Shown here piece by piece: positions 36,873 to 46,197 of a stretch of 48,709 bases of DNA. This stretch comes from an uncultured Dysgonomonas sp. (lineage in GTDB: Bacteria; Bacteroidota; Bacteroidia; Bacteroidales; Dysgonomonadaceae). Position 1 is the stretch's first letter. Every line of letters starts with the position of its first letter. The translations under genes were made by a program, and so were the position numbers. The notes under the pieces are model-generated. The model was not told the origin of the DNA. It searched no databases and saw nothing but the letters and a program-made list of their open reading frames with translations. The stretch spans positions 1-48,709 of the forward strand of contig CALYPL010000015.1 in assembly GCA_945273835.1 (NCBI GenBank), read 5' to 3'.

Positions 36873-38567
36873 TCATTTATTCATATAATCAAGAATTTGT
36901 TTACCGGTAGCATCATCGGGAGCTATTTCCAATAATTTTTCGGCATACATTTTCGCATTGTCTTTATCTTCGGTTTTCTTTTTAGCATCGAATTGATAGA
37001 GGTAATAGATTGCAAAATAACGATATGCTTCAATCACCGGTTTTTGATTATCTTTCTGATCAGCATCTTTAGTTATAATTTCTATCACCTTTTCATAATA
37101 TGGGTTAGCCAAACCTTTAGTCAAATCTTGATCAATCAATGAATTTACATTTGCTCTCCAATAATAGCCCAAATAACTATCTGGCATCATATTTACCAAT
37201 TTTGCAAAAGCGGTATCGGCTTTAGATACGAATTTTTGTAATTCAGATTGAGTATTAGCAATAGAGTCATTCAAATTTGTATTACCAGCGGTCTGGGCTT
37301 TCTTTAACTCCGCCAATGAGCGAGCAATTATGCTTCCACCTCTATAATAATAACTTCCCATTTGCAGATAGTCTCCATTTTCAGCTTTATCTCCCTGAAC
37401 ATCGATATATTTCTGATAAATATCTCCTGCTTCCATATATTTACCTTCTTTAGAAAGTGTAGAAGCTATATCTTTATAAATAGATACTTTTTCAGGATCC
37501 ATTTTAATTGCTTTTTCGTATTCATCCAATGCTTTGCTGATGTCGTTTTTTTCTTTCAATATATTGGCATACGTAGTATAGTCCTGAACAAGATATTTTG
37601 TTGTATCTGTTTCAAGAGGTAAACTAAAGAATTTTTCAGCCGCCATTTCAGCTGCATCATAGTCTTTAGTGTCATTATTGCTATACATAAGTAAACGATA
37701 CAGAATTCTGTTGTTAGGGTCTTTAGCAAGTCCTTCATTGATTGCTTTTTTAGCTTCATCATAATTCTTATTAAAATAAAGCGATCCGGCATAACGTACC
37801 ATATCTGTAATTGTATAATCGCCTCCTGCAAAATATGCTTTGTATGATTCGATTGCCTGAGGATAGAATCCTGTATGGTAAGATAATTCAGCTAAATATT
37901 TATTAGCAATTGCATAATTTGGATCGATTTCCAATACTTTTTTCAGCATACTTGATGCTGTGGAAGGACTAATTGTCTCATATACTTTGGCTCCTTTTAT
38001 ATAAGCCAAAACAAAACTCGGATCGAAATTTATTGCCTGATCGTATTGTGCAGCAGCTTCACCAATTTTATTAGCTTTAGCGTACATATCACCTTCGCAG
38101 ATATAAATCAGTGGTGACTTTTTATCAACTTTACGTGCTTCATCCAGCATTTTAGCTCCATCTTCAGGCATACCTGATTGATAATATGCATTTGCAATTT
38201 GCAACAAAACAGAAATATCTTTTTTAGCTGTTTTTTGAATGTCTTTCAGAGCTTTGCTTAATTCTTTTGGGTCTGATTTATAGTTTAATTTCGCTAATCC
38301 GATGGCACAATATATTGATTGAGGGTTAGCCGCAATACCTTTTTCATAATTAGCTTTTGCTTCGTCTGGCTTGCCTTCATTCAGTGCAATTTCTCCTAAA
38401 TAATAATAAGATAAATCAGGCTCTTGTTGTACAGACTTCAAGAAAGTCTCTTTTGCTAATTTATTCTCGCCCAAGCTATAATAATCAACCCCGCGGTTAT
38501 TTTGTGCTAAAGCTGAAATACAAATCATAAAACTCAATATTGAGCTAAATAGATACTTCATGTTCAT
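36873..38567 (-). CDS. Tetratricopeptide repeat protein, exported
   Basis: 564 residues. A signal peptide (about 1-22, ending SALAQ) is followed by about nine or ten TPR units along the whole length (for example YYLGEIALNEGKPDEAKANY, AAAQYDQAINFDPSFVLAY, SKALDEYEKAIKMDPEKVS). TPR arrays mediate protein contacts. It is the last gene after the PstS-like lipoprotein (42-base gap), so a periplasmic scaffold role for the TonB/ExbBD cluster is plausible but not shown by the sequence. Confidence 0.87.
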   Translation of the reverse strand: MNMKYLFSSILSFMICISALAQNNRGVDYYSLGENKLAKETFLKSVQQEPDLSYYYLGEIALNEGKPDEAKANYEKGIAANPQSIYCAIGLAKLNYKSDPKELSKALKDIQKTAKKDISVLLQIANAYYQSGMPEDGAKMLDEARKVDKKSPLIYICEGDMYAKANKIGEAAAQYDQAINFDPSFVLAYIKGAKVYETISPSTASSMLKKVLEIDPNYAIANKYLAELSYHTGFYPQAIESYKAYFAGGDYTITDMVRYAGSLYFNKNYDEAKKAINEGLAKDPNNRILYRLLMYSNNDTKDYDAAEMAAEKFFSLPLETDTTKYLVQDYTTYANILKEKNDISKALDEYEKAIKMDPEKVSIYKDIASTLSKEGKYMEAGDIYQKYIDVQGDKAENGDYLQMGSYYYRGGSIIARSLAELKKAQTAGNTNLNDSIANTQSELQKFVSKADTAFAKLVNMMPDSYLGYYWRANVNSLIDQDLTKGLANPYYEKVIEIITKDADQKDNQKPVIEAYRYFAIYYLYQFDAKKKTEDKDNAKMYAEKLLEIAPDDATGKQILDYMNK

Positions 38568-38609
38568 ATTTTCTTTGATTTTTATTATAATTATTAAAAT
38601 ATATTACTG

Positions 38610-39626
38610 TTATTTATCGGTAACATTAACCAGACGCCAAGGCCTATTAGCTGGCAATAATCCAGCCTTAAGTATGATCCGTTGACCTCTGTCGCCAGCA
38701 ACAAAGTTAACAAATCCAGATGTTAAACCACCACTGGCATCTGTTATAATCATATAAATGTCACGAGTAAGCGGATAACCTCTTTCAGGATTTAGTTTAG
38801 AATTTTCACGCCAAGCCTGTTCTAAAGCTAACTGATAGGGAAACGGTCTGAAACTGTTTTCAGGTCTTGCCTGTTCAGCTCGGCTGACAGCCATAACCTT
38901 TATTCTATCTATGAAACTAAGGTTTGTTGAATCCGATGGATTGCTAATCCAATTGACACCGATAATACCCATAGCATTAGGGTTAGCAGCAACATATTCT
39001 ATAACTTTGCGATTAGGCATATTATCTCGGATATCTGTTGTCTCAACATCCGGCAATATAGCTTTAACATTATCCGACATTTGCTCTCCACAGCATATAG
39101 AATCGTTAATATATTTAACAGTACTCGAATTGGGACTATCAAAAACTACTGATATATTTCCTAATTTTGATTGCGGGTCAATTTCTTTCCACGTACGAAT
39201 CTTACCGGTAATTACATCTTTTAAATTTTTGATTGTGATCAAACTATCCATATTTGATTTATTCACAATTAAAGCGATACCATCTATAGCTATTTTCTGA
39301 ATGCGGACACGTTGATTACGTTCTTTAATCACATTTATTTCGTTGGCTGAAAGCTCACGAGTTCCGATTATCAGGCGTAAACTATCTTTCATTAATAAGT
39401 CATATACAGTGTAATTACTCGCGTATGTTGGTATAATTGCCGCATCTTTGTTTAATGCTTCAAAAACATTTATTTCTTCTTCTATTATAGGAGCTAAACA
39501 TTCATCAACAGCTATTTCAGCTACTCCGCTTGTTAAAGTATCTGTCCTTATTGTACGGCGATCGCACGAATTTAGAAACAAAGTTATCAGTAATATATAT
39601 GCGATAATAAAATTCATTTTTTTCAT
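38610..39626 (-). CDS. PstS-like substrate-binding lipoprotein
   Basis: 338 residues. A lipoprotein signal peptide ends LNSC with Cys21 lipidated. The rest is a periplasmic binding protein of the phosphate/PstS type: LRLIIGTRELSANEINVI, ITGKIRTWKEIDPQSKLGN, and VAANPNAMGIIGVNW near 215-230. No PstA, PstB or PstC gene is nearby. Its place between a small membrane protein and the TPR gene in a TonB cluster suggests a role other than classic phosphate import. Ligand unknown. Confidence 0.83.
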   Translation of the reverse strand: MKKMNFIIAYILLITLFLNSCDRRTIRTDTLTSGVAEIAVDECLAPIIEEEINVFEALNKDAAIIPTYASNYTVYDLLMKDSLRLIIGTRELSANEINVIKERNQRVRIQKIAIDGIALIVNKSNMDSLITIKNLKDVITGKIRTWKEIDPQSKLGNISVVFDSPNSSTVKYINDSICCGEQMSDNVKAILPDVETTDIRDNMPNRKVIEYVAANPNAMGIIGVNWISNPSDSTNLSFIDRIKVMAVSRAEQARPENSFRPFPYQLALEQAWRENSKLNPERGYPLTRDIYMIITDASGGLTSGFVNFVAGDRGQRIILKAGLLPANRPWRLVNVTDK

Positions 39627-39664
39627 ATGCTCAAGTATTTCGTTATTTTATTATAGAATATGAT

Positions 39665-39871
39665 TTATGAGTTTTTCCACAAACGATATCCCCGATATAA
39701 ACCATATACTGAAAATAATATCGCAATAGCTATGCAAACACTTTTGGGAATAGTGCTGTGTTCCTTAAATAACGGAGAAAATACAAGCAGGTATGCTATT
39801 CCAAGGTAAAAGCAAACCATCACTATTCCCCATACCAATTTAAATGAAAATTTACTTTTTTTATTCTCCAT
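39665..39871 (-). CDS. Small two-helix membrane protein
   Basis: 68 residues from the ATG at 39871 (MENKKSKFSFKLVWG). The frame is open to 39922, but that extension covers the terminator hairpin and looks non-coding. Two hydrophobic segments (about 10-32 and 42-58) are joined by a loop with FKEHSTIPKS. Family not recognised with certainty; similar small proteins occur in this position in Bacteroidota TonB clusters. It lies 38 bases before the PstS-like gene. Confidence 0.68.
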   Translation of the reverse strand: MENKKSKFSFKLVWGIVMVCFYLGIAYLLVFSPLFKEHSTIPKSVCIAIAILFSVYGLYRGYRLWKNS

Positions 39872-39889
39872 GATTTTATTTCTTTTTTG

Positions 39890-39931
39890 AAAAAGGAAAG
39901 AGAAGAGGTAAGATATTACCAACTTCTCTTT
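39890..39931 (-). terminator. Terminator-like hairpin between tonB and the small membrane gene
   Basis: AAAGAGAAG (39897-39905) pairs with CTTCTCTTT (39923-39931), with an inner GGTAA/TTACC stem. On the minus strand it is followed by CCTTTTT. It should end or attenuate the ExbB-to-TonB transcript before the PstS-like and TPR genes. Confidence 0.72.
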
Positions 39932-39981
39932 CTAAAACTTTATTATTTTGTTTAAGTAAACGTAATAATTTAATAAAAATT

Positions 39982-40815
39982 TTAGTTCAACTTGAATATT
40001 ACCGGTAATGTGAAATACACAGGAACATTACGTCCGTTTTGCTTACCGGGTATCCATTTTGGCATAGCTTTTACAACACGTACAGCTTCTTTATCACATG
40101 AAGAATCTATACCTCGCAATACTTGAACATCTGAGATTGTACCGTCTTTCGTTACAACGAAACGGATGGTAACACGTCCTTGAATACCATTTTCTTGCGC
40201 TATAACAGGATATTTTAGATTATCTCTGATAAACTTTTGCATTTCGACTTCTCCTCCAGGGAATGAAGGCATCTGTTCTACTGTGACAAATGGTTTATCA
40301 TCAACAATTTTTTCTTCAATAACAACTTTATGTTTGTCAAGTTCAGCGATATCTATACCAAATTTATCATCTGTACCTTTGATATCTTGAACTGAAACTT
40401 GCAGCTTAGAGTCAATCACTTGTTCTTGTGTCTTCATCCTGTCATTATCAGTCACTTCCTCGTCTTTTGCAATAACGGGAGGAACAAACTGAATCGTAGA
40501 CTTCAACGGCGGAGGTGGTGGTGCTACTTCTTGTTGAATGATATTTTCTTTTGGAACTTCCTGAACTTCAATCTTAGACAACTCCACAGTATCTTCCATT
40601 GGACCAAGGTTTTCTTTGTGCGTAAGTTCTTTTACAGCACCTATCAACAAAGGCAATAATGATACTATTCCAACAATCACTACTACTACGATGAATGCAA
40701 CGATATGCCGTTTTCCTGAAGATTGACGCAATCTGTATGCTCCATAAGTTTTATTACGTTCAGAAAACACCATGTCACACCATTCGCCAGAATCTATATT
40801 TATATTTTTTCCCAT
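39982..40815 (-). CDS. tonB: Energy transducer TonB
   Basis: 277 residues. An N-terminal cytoplasmic part with WCDMVFSERNKTYGAYRLR precedes one membrane segment (about 35-56), a proline- and charge-rich periplasmic linker (PPPPP near 98) and a C-terminal TonB domain (about 190-277) with GGEVEMQKFIRDNLKYP, GRVTIRFVVTKDG and IPGKQNGRNVPVYFTLPV. It passes inner-membrane proton-motive energy from ExbB/ExbD to outer-membrane receptors such as the SusC protein here. It follows the second exbD gene by 27 bases. Confidence 0.93.
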   Translation of the reverse strand: MGKNINIDSGEWCDMVFSERNKTYGAYRLRQSSGKRHIVAFIVVVVIVGIVSLLPLLIGAVKELTHKENLGPMEDTVELSKIEVQEVPKENIIQQEVAPPPPPLKSTIQFVPPVIAKDEEVTDNDRMKTQEQVIDSKLQVSVQDIKGTDDKFGIDIAELDKHKVVIEEKIVDDKPFVTVEQMPSFPGGEVEMQKFIRDNLKYPVIAQENGIQGRVTIRFVVTKDGTISDVQVLRGIDSSCDKEAVRVVKAMPKWIPGKQNGRNVPVYFTLPVIFKLN

Positions 40816-40842
40816 AGTTAAATTCTCCTCTGTTTAGTGTGA

Positions 40843-41520
40843 TTATTTTTTGGGAGCTAGATTTACAGCACCATAAGCACCTCTGGTCTTATAGTTTTCT
40901 ATTAAATACTTATCTCCGTCAGTGATATCTACAATAGCGTACTTACCCACGCTACAGATTTGCATTTCGTCCAAGGCATCCACAAGATTTTTGTAAGAGC
41001 ATGCATCTGTCGGTTTTATAACTACAGTCAAAGCATTTACATCTCCTTTTATCTTATTAGATTTCTCTTTGAACTCTTCTTCAGTCATTGATTTATTATT
41101 CTTGCGGTCAAGTTTAAGCTGACGCATCGCATCAACTGCGTCACGGTTACGCTCAAGTAAAATAGAACGCAATCCATCGTTATTTTCATTCGATGAATAT
41201 TGTGTCTCTTTTAATGTTGTGTAATCAGTATATGCATCTTCATCTAACTTGCCAAAATAGTAATAAACCTTGTTATCTTCTCCCAACAAAAGAGTGACTG
41301 CTCTCGACTCTTTTACTTTGGGTTGCTCATTCTCTTCAGTTTTCTGATCTGTAGGCATCGCAATATCCATAACCTGAGGTTTTGATAACGTTGTACAGAA
41401 CATAAAGAAAGTAATGAGCAACATATTCATGTCTACCATTGGTGTAAAGTCAACTCTCAGGGTCTGCTTTTGCGGTTTTCCCTTCTGATGTTCACCTCCA
41501 CCGGTTTCTACACTTGCCAT
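40843..41520 (-). CDS. exbD: ExbD/TolR family protein (second copy)
   Basis: 225 residues. After a short basic N-terminus, VDFTPMVDMNMLLITFFMFC (about 24-43) carries the conserved membrane Asp that carries protons. The periplasmic part is much longer than in E. coli ExbD (about 140 residues in total there). It includes a charged stretch (near 105-150) and VVIKPTDACSYKNLVDALDEM, which matches the ExbD end domain. It follows the first exbD gene by 28 bases. Being different in sequence from that copy, the two may form a mixed stator. Confidence 0.9.
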   Translation of the reverse strand: MASVETGGGEHQKGKPQKQTLRVDFTPMVDMNMLLITFFMFCTTLSKPQVMDIAMPTDQKTEENEQPKVKESRAVTLLLGEDNKVYYYFGKLDEDAYTDYTTLKETQYSSNENNDGLRSILLERNRDAVDAMRQLKLDRKNNKSMTEEEFKEKSNKIKGDVNALTVVIKPTDACSYKNLVDALDEMQICSVGKYAIVDITDGDKYLIENYKTRGAYGAVNLAPKK

Positions 41521-41548
41521 ATTCTTACTTTTTTATTTTTCTTTGTTA

Positions 41549-42160
41549 TTAAAACCCTGCAGGCATACCTTTAAGAGTGGTTACAAGACTATAACGATTA
41601 GCTTTTACATCAACCAAAGTTTTCATAACTTTACTTACCAACGGGTAAGGTGTCATTTGGTCTGCTTTAAGCGTAATCTTTAGACTTTCATCCAGTGCCC
41701 TAGCATTCACAATCCAACGCGCCAACTGATTATTAACGCTATCGGTTGGAATACCACCAACTTGTTTCATAGCTGCATCTTGTTCACTCATAGGCAAATC
41801 CATTACTGCTGCAAGTCTATTCATCGGAGCACCTATATACGGTTGCTCAAGGAATGCTTTTTTCTGTTTTGCATTAAGGGAAACGCCATATTCAGCTGAC
41901 ATCCTATCAAGTGCATCCATACGAACTTTCTCGTTATCTATATTTACATAGACTTGTCCTTTCAAATCAATCAAAATATTTATAACGTCGTAATCGGGCA
42001 CTTTGATCTCCATTACCGAGGCAGGCGTATTTACTTGAACGGGTGCCTGAGGTAAGAATGTAGATGTCAACATGAAGAAAGTAAGCAAGAGCACAGTAAC
42101 GTCACTCATCGCAGTCATGTCGATGAATACATTCTGTTTTTTTGGCTTAACTTTTGACAT
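41549..42160 (-). CDS. exbD: ExbD/TolR family protein (first copy)
   Basis: 203 residues. The membrane segment IDMTAMSDVTVLLLTFFMLTSTF (about 13-35) has the functional Asp. A long periplasmic insertion (about 75-145, with YGVSLNAKQKKAFLEQPYIG and MSEQDAAMKQVGGIPTDSV) splits the usual ExbD domain, which resumes with SLKITLKADQMTPYPLVSKV. The insertion is family-typical for the Bacteroidota copy, but its function is unknown. It follows exbB by 89 bases and is part of the same cluster. Confidence 0.88.
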   Translation of the reverse strand: MSKVKPKKQNVFIDMTAMSDVTVLLLTFFMLTSTFLPQAPVQVNTPASVMEIKVPDYDVINILIDLKGQVYVNIDNEKVRMDALDRMSAEYGVSLNAKQKKAFLEQPYIGAPMNRLAAVMDLPMSEQDAAMKQVGGIPTDSVNNQLARWIVNARALDESLKITLKADQMTPYPLVSKVMKTLVDVKANRYSLVTTLKGMPAGF

Positions 42161-42249
42161 ATTATTCTTTTTTCGTATTTATTTTTCTTTATATATCAAG
42201 CCTCTGATGAGACCTGAAAACTGTTTACAAGAAATGTGTTTAACAATAA

Positions 42250-43059
42250 TTATTTTGCCAAACCACCGTGTTTGTCAACAAATGTTTGTCCTATTGAGAA
42301 ACCGACTTCATCAACAGCATTAGTCATATCTTGTATTCTTCCAGAAAAATATGTATAAGAAATAATTGCCAAAGCACCTGTACCGATACCCATCGCTGTA
42401 TTCATCAAGGCTTCTGAGATACCTACTGCAAGAGCTGTAGAGTCAGGAGCGCCTTCGTTACCCATGGCTTGGAATGATTTAATCATACCCAATACTGTAC
42501 CGAATAGTCCCATCAATGTACCTAATGTAGAGATTGCAGCTATTATGTTTAGGTTTTTTTCAAGATACGGAAGTTCTAGTGTAGTTGCTTCTTCGATTTC
42601 ATTTTGTATAAGCTCAGCTTTACCTGAATTATTCAAATCCGAGATGCTTTCTACATCTTTATATCTGATCAAACCTGCTTTAAGAATGTTAGCAACTGAT
42701 CCTTTCTGTTCATCGCAAAGTCTTGAAGCACCATCAATATCGCCGTTTTCAAGTTTTGCTTTAGCTTCAAGTACAAATTTTGCAGTTTTACCATTGCCAC
42801 CGGCTCTGTTTAGAGCGAATGCTCTTTCGACTGTAAGACATAATACGGTAAGCAAAAGAGTGATAACGATAGGAATTACATAACCTCCCTGATATAATAC
42901 CGCAAAGTAGTGACCTGGCAGAGGATGTCCTTTCTCGTCAAAACCGCTTGGGCTACCACAAACGCCAAAGAAGAAGGCAAACGCAACGATTGCGCAACCT
43001 AAGATAATAAAACCGGCTGAAGCTCCTTTTGATCTTGCTTTAGATTTTTTAGTTTCCAT
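42250..43059 (-). CDS. exbB: MotA/TolQ/ExbB proton channel family protein
   Basis: 269 residues. Membrane segments lie at about 17-35, 53-74, 165-190 and 205-232. The proton-channel core reads NIIAAISTLGTLMGLFGTVLGMIKSF and ALAVGISEALMNTAMGIGTGALAI, the ExbB/TolQ signature. There is a cytoplasmic domain between the second and third segments. First gene of the minus-strand TonB cluster, with a -7 promoter match (43182-43175) about 115 bases upstream. Confidence 0.93.
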   Translation of the reverse strand: METKKSKARSKGASAGFIILGCAIVAFAFFFGVCGSPSGFDEKGHPLPGHYFAVLYQGGYVIPIVITLLLTVLCLTVERAFALNRAGGNGKTAKFVLEAKAKLENGDIDGASRLCDEQKGSVANILKAGLIRYKDVESISDLNNSGKAELIQNEIEEATTLELPYLEKNLNIIAAISTLGTLMGLFGTVLGMIKSFQAMGNEGAPDSTALAVGISEALMNTAMGIGTGALAIISYTYFSGRIQDMTNAVDEVGFSIGQTFVDKHGGLAK

Positions 43060-43450
43060 AGTGATAATAATAAATTAGTTTCAAATTGTTTATTAGTTAT
43101 TTATATAATTAATTATTAATTTTTTTTATTTCTGTAAATTTAAAATCTACGTATAATATTACAATTTTAGCATACAAATATACAAATCCATTTCCTTTTA
43201 TAACGTATTTAGCAATCTAAAATTGTATTATGTAAACCTAGTATATGCAGGATTTTCAAGTGTCTGTCTTTTTTTAGTAGATATTGGACAAAATAATCTT
43301 AGCTTATAAAATAGCACGGTATAATTTATAATTCACTTAAGTTCAGTTAAATATTTTTTATTTATAAAGAGAAGATATGCTATTAATTTGCTAACAAAAA
43401 TAAAATATTACAGATTGATAGTTTATTAAAAATTTATAAAAATAAATTTC
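43060..43450. other. AT-rich intergenic region upstream of exbB
   Basis: 391 bases with no open frame. Contains the candidate exbB -7 element TATATTTG (minus, 43182-43175) and weak AT-only hairpins near the aspartate kinase stop (43425-43445). No known RNA is recognised. Confidence 0.45.
43175..43182 (-). promoter_or_regulatory. Candidate -7 promoter element for exbB
   Basis: Minus strand TATATTTG fits TAnnTTTG and would give a leader of about 110 nucleotides. No -33 match at the right spacing. Confidence 0.35.
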
Positions 43451-44833
43451 CTAACATAAACATAATGCATCATTGAGAGCGATAACGGCTTCGTTATAAT
43501 ATTCTCGTTTTATAACAAACTGCATATTCACTTGACGCAATGATTGTCCAAAACTCTCAATATTGATATTTCTTTCATATAAAGCTTTTGATGCCTTATA
43601 TAAAAAGCCCGGAACGGCGATATTTGTACCCATCACACTAACAATCGCTACTCGCAGGACTAATACCTGATAAAAATTACCCTCGAGATTAGATATAAGT
43701 TCTCTCGATTTATAATTATCCCAGATGACCATTGTTATGGAGTTTGCATTGGTTGATTTCAGAATATAACTGACACCATATTTTGCAAATATCTGCATTA
43801 TACGCAAATCAAACCCCACCTCTCCGACCATCATCGGATCATGTATCTCTACTGCTAACACTTTATTGGTTCCCGAAACAATTTCTACTTTAGGTATAGA
43901 GGAAATATATTCTTTTGTTATTAAAGTACCGGGATGTTCGGGTTCAAAGGTGTTCTTTATACGAATATTAATGTTGGCAAGTTCCAAAGGTTTAGCGGCT
44001 TTAGGATGAATGGCCTCCATACCAATATCTGCTAACTGATCGGCAACCACAAAATTTGTGTACCCCACAGGTACAACTTTATCTACACCGACAATATTCG
44101 GATCAGCACTTGACAGATGATATTCTTTATGTATGATAGCCTCATCTGCTTTCACTTCTACTGCTATTTTACTAAATGTTACTTCAGTATAACCTCTGTC
44201 AAAGGCTCGCATTATTCCTTCAACACCTTTTGTATATCCTGTTGCTACACACAGTTGCTTGCTGAAATCTATATCTTTAAAGGCACGATGAATCCGCTCA
44301 TCAATGGTCAAAGGCAATGAGTCATTAAATCCGCATAAGTCAATATACCTTGATGATATTCCATTATTATGCAATATATTCACAGTATTCCACGCAGAAT
44401 GTGCCTCTCCGATCGAAGCCAATATCTCACGTGCAGCTAAACATATATCTTCAGGGTTCACATAACCCGAAGCCATAACCTTACTTAAACTGTAAAGCAT
44501 GGTTTTAGCCTGTTCAACACGGTAAGTAATAAACTCCTTTGCTTCCGTTATATCAAGTCCGAGATCTTTAAAACCATCGTTTATATGCAACAGTCGCTGA
44601 CATAAGCTGTCTAAACCAATACTGTAATCGGCATTTTCAAGAAACTGTACATAAACCCCTGGCTCACCGGTCTTTTTGTGTTCAAGCAGCCAGTTGGTTA
44701 CATTATTATAAGCCGATACCACGAATATACGATTGTATAACTCTTCGGGTTTACGACTTCCCTTGATGACATTATTTAAGACATCATCAAATTTAGACAT
44801 TGATGTACCGCCAATCTTTTCTACTGTTAGCAT
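43451..44833 (-). CDS. Aspartate kinase
   Basis: 460 residues. Phosphorylates aspartate as the first step to lysine, threonine and methionine. The ATP/substrate core starts VEKIGGTSMS with Lys6, contains the aspartate-binding part near ATGYTKGVEGIMRAFDRGY, and ends with two ACT domains (about 315-460, with VLRVAIVSVMGTNI and IESFGQSLRQVNMQFVI), so feedback control by an amino acid is likely. It is not fused to homoserine dehydrogenase. It ends in the residues CLC, which is only a curiosity. It stands alone, divergent from trmD. A -7 match for the minus strand lies at 44871-44864. Confidence 0.87.
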   Translation of the reverse strand: MLTVEKIGGTSMSKFDDVLNNVIKGSRKPEELYNRIFVVSAYNNVTNWLLEHKKTGEPGVYVQFLENADYSIGLDSLCQRLLHINDGFKDLGLDITEAKEFITYRVEQAKTMLYSLSKVMASGYVNPEDICLAAREILASIGEAHSAWNTVNILHNNGISSRYIDLCGFNDSLPLTIDERIHRAFKDIDFSKQLCVATGYTKGVEGIMRAFDRGYTEVTFSKIAVEVKADEAIIHKEYHLSSADPNIVGVDKVVPVGYTNFVVADQLADIGMEAIHPKAAKPLELANINIRIKNTFEPEHPGTLITKEYISSIPKVEIVSGTNKVLAVEIHDPMMVGEVGFDLRIMQIFAKYGVSYILKSTNANSITMVIWDNYKSRELISNLEGNFYQVLVLRVAIVSVMGTNIAVPGFLYKASKALYERNINIESFGQSLRQVNMQFVIKREYYNEAVIALNDALCLC

Positions 44834-44863
44834 TTTGTTATGTAAATATAGATTTCAACAACA

Positions 44864-44871
44864 CAAAAATA
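44864..44871 (-). promoter_or_regulatory. Candidate -7 promoter element for aspartate kinase
   Basis: Minus strand TATTTTTG, 30 bases before the start. The region is very AT-rich, so a chance match is possible. Confidence 0.35.
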
Positions 44872-44978
44872 ATAAAAATCAGCAATAACACTTAACTTAA
44901 AATCTTTTTTCAAACCATTTACTTGTCAAATATCCATACAATAACCAATAATTATATCGCAGCAACATATTTATTGGA

Positions 44979-45010
44979 TTGAAGCATTAAGACCGAAAAT
45001 ATTAACTTTG
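44979..45010 (+). promoter_or_regulatory. Candidate promoter for trmD
   Basis: TTG (44979-44981), a 21-base spacer, then TAACTTTG (45003-45010), an exact -7 match 38 bases before the trmD ATG. Confidence 0.5.
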
Positions 45011-45047
45011 CATAGAAAAAAAATCTCAAACTGCCAACTTATTAATT

Positions 45048-45725
45048 ATGCATATCGATATACTGACCGTATTGCCTCAAATGTTCTCCGGTGTGATTGA
45101 CAGCTCGATTCTAAAGAGAGCGCAGGATAAAGAACTTGTAACGATTGAAGTACATAACCTCAGGGAATATTCAAAAAATAAACACCGTCATGTGGACGAT
45201 TATCCTTTCGGAGGTGAAGCGGGTATGGTCTTACAGATTGAACCGATAGACAATGCAATAACGGCTTTGAAAAAGTTGAGAACTTATGATGAAATAATTT
45301 ATACTTCGCCCGACGGAGAAGTATTTAATCAGCAAATTGCCAATCAGATGTCTTCATACAACAACATTATAATTCTCTGCGGACATTATAAGGGAATTGA
45401 TTATCGGATACGTGAGCATCTGATAACCCGTGAAATATCTATTGGCGATTATGTGCTTACGGGAGGTGAGTTAGCGGCGGTTGTCATGACTGATGCAATT
45501 GTGCGATTGATACCCGGTGCAATCGGAGACGAACAGTCTGCGCTATCCGACTCTTTTCAGGATAATCTTCTTGCTCCGCCTGTATATACCCGCCCTGCCG
45601 ATTATAAAGGATGGAAGGTACCCGAAATATTATTATCAGGGCATCAGGCGAAAATTGATGAATGGAAATTACAACAAGCAATGGAAAGGACTGAAAGGCT
45701 TCGCCCTGATTTGCTGAAAAAATAA
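45048..45725 (+). CDS. trmD: tRNA (guanine-N1-)-methyltransferase TrmD
   Basis: 225 residues. It methylates G37 next to the anticodon of several tRNAs, preventing frameshifts, using SAM. The start [14 protein letters not shown] is typical. The knotted SPOUT core includes [32 protein letters not shown] and [19 protein letters not shown]. The C-terminal helical domain includes [17 protein letters not shown]. It is not in the usual rpsP-rimM-trmD-rplS operon; it stands alone here, divergent from aspartate kinase. Confidence 0.96.
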   Translation: MHIDILTVLPQMFSGVIDSSILKRAQDKELVTIEVHNLREYSKNKHRHVDDYPFGGEAGMVLQIEPIDNAITALKKLRTYDEIIYTSPDGEVFNQQIANQMSSYNNIIILCGHYKGIDYRIREHLITREISIGDYVLTGGELAAVVMTDAIVRLIPGAIGDEQSALSDSFQDNLLAPPVYTRPADYKGWKVPEILLSGHQAKIDEWKLQQAMERTERLRPDLLKK

Positions 45726-45927
45726 TAGATAAGCTAAAATCCTTAAAGCTAACTCTTTATTTAAAGATGGGTTTCTAATTGCGACATTGCAAATACAGTT
45801 CAAATACAATGATTTAACAATGTTAAATAGTTGAAACAAATTACATTAAAAAATTAAACCGATAAAAAAAATTCTCTATTTTTGTTAGACAAGTTAAAAT
45901 TCAGTTAAATTTTAATAGAGACATATC

Positions 45928-46125
45928 ATGAAAGAAAAAATTGGGACTAACGCCGGAATCATCTGGAAATATTTGGATGAATCTGGCAAAAAGAATTTGA
46001 AGGAAGTAAAAAAAGCAACTAAACTGAGCGAAAAAGACATGTACGCGGCATTAGGCTGGTTAGCGCGTGAAGGTAAAATTGCTTTTAATGAACTCAAAGA
46101 AGACATTGAGGTTGTGCTTTTATAA
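45928..46125 (+). CDS. Winged helix-turn-helix protein (DUF2582)
   Basis: 65 residues. The whole protein is one winged helix (NAGIIWKYLDESGKKNLKEVKKATKLSEKDMYAALGWLAREGKI, residues about 7-50), with the wing and a short tail EVVLL. This matches the small Bacteroidota family called DUF2582. It has no ligand domain, and its DNA target is unknown. A TATTTTTG element lies at 45877-45884, 44 bases before the ATG. A terminator follows, so it is a single-gene unit. Confidence 0.85.
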   Translation: MKEKIGTNAGIIWKYLDESGKKNLKEVKKATKLSEKDMYAALGWLAREGKIAFNELKEDIEVVLL

Positions 46126-46145
46126 CAATATGAACAAAATATATT

Positions 46146-46182
46146 AAAGGCGGTTATTACAGAAATAATCGCCTTTATTTAT
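46146..46182 (+). terminator. Terminator after the winged-helix gene
   Basis: AAAGGCGGTTATT (46146-46158) pairs with AATAATCGCCTTT (46164-46176), with one G-T pair, followed by TATTTATT. It lies between convergent genes and may also serve msrBA. Confidence 0.75.
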
Positions 46183-46197
46183 TCATGCACTGATCAT

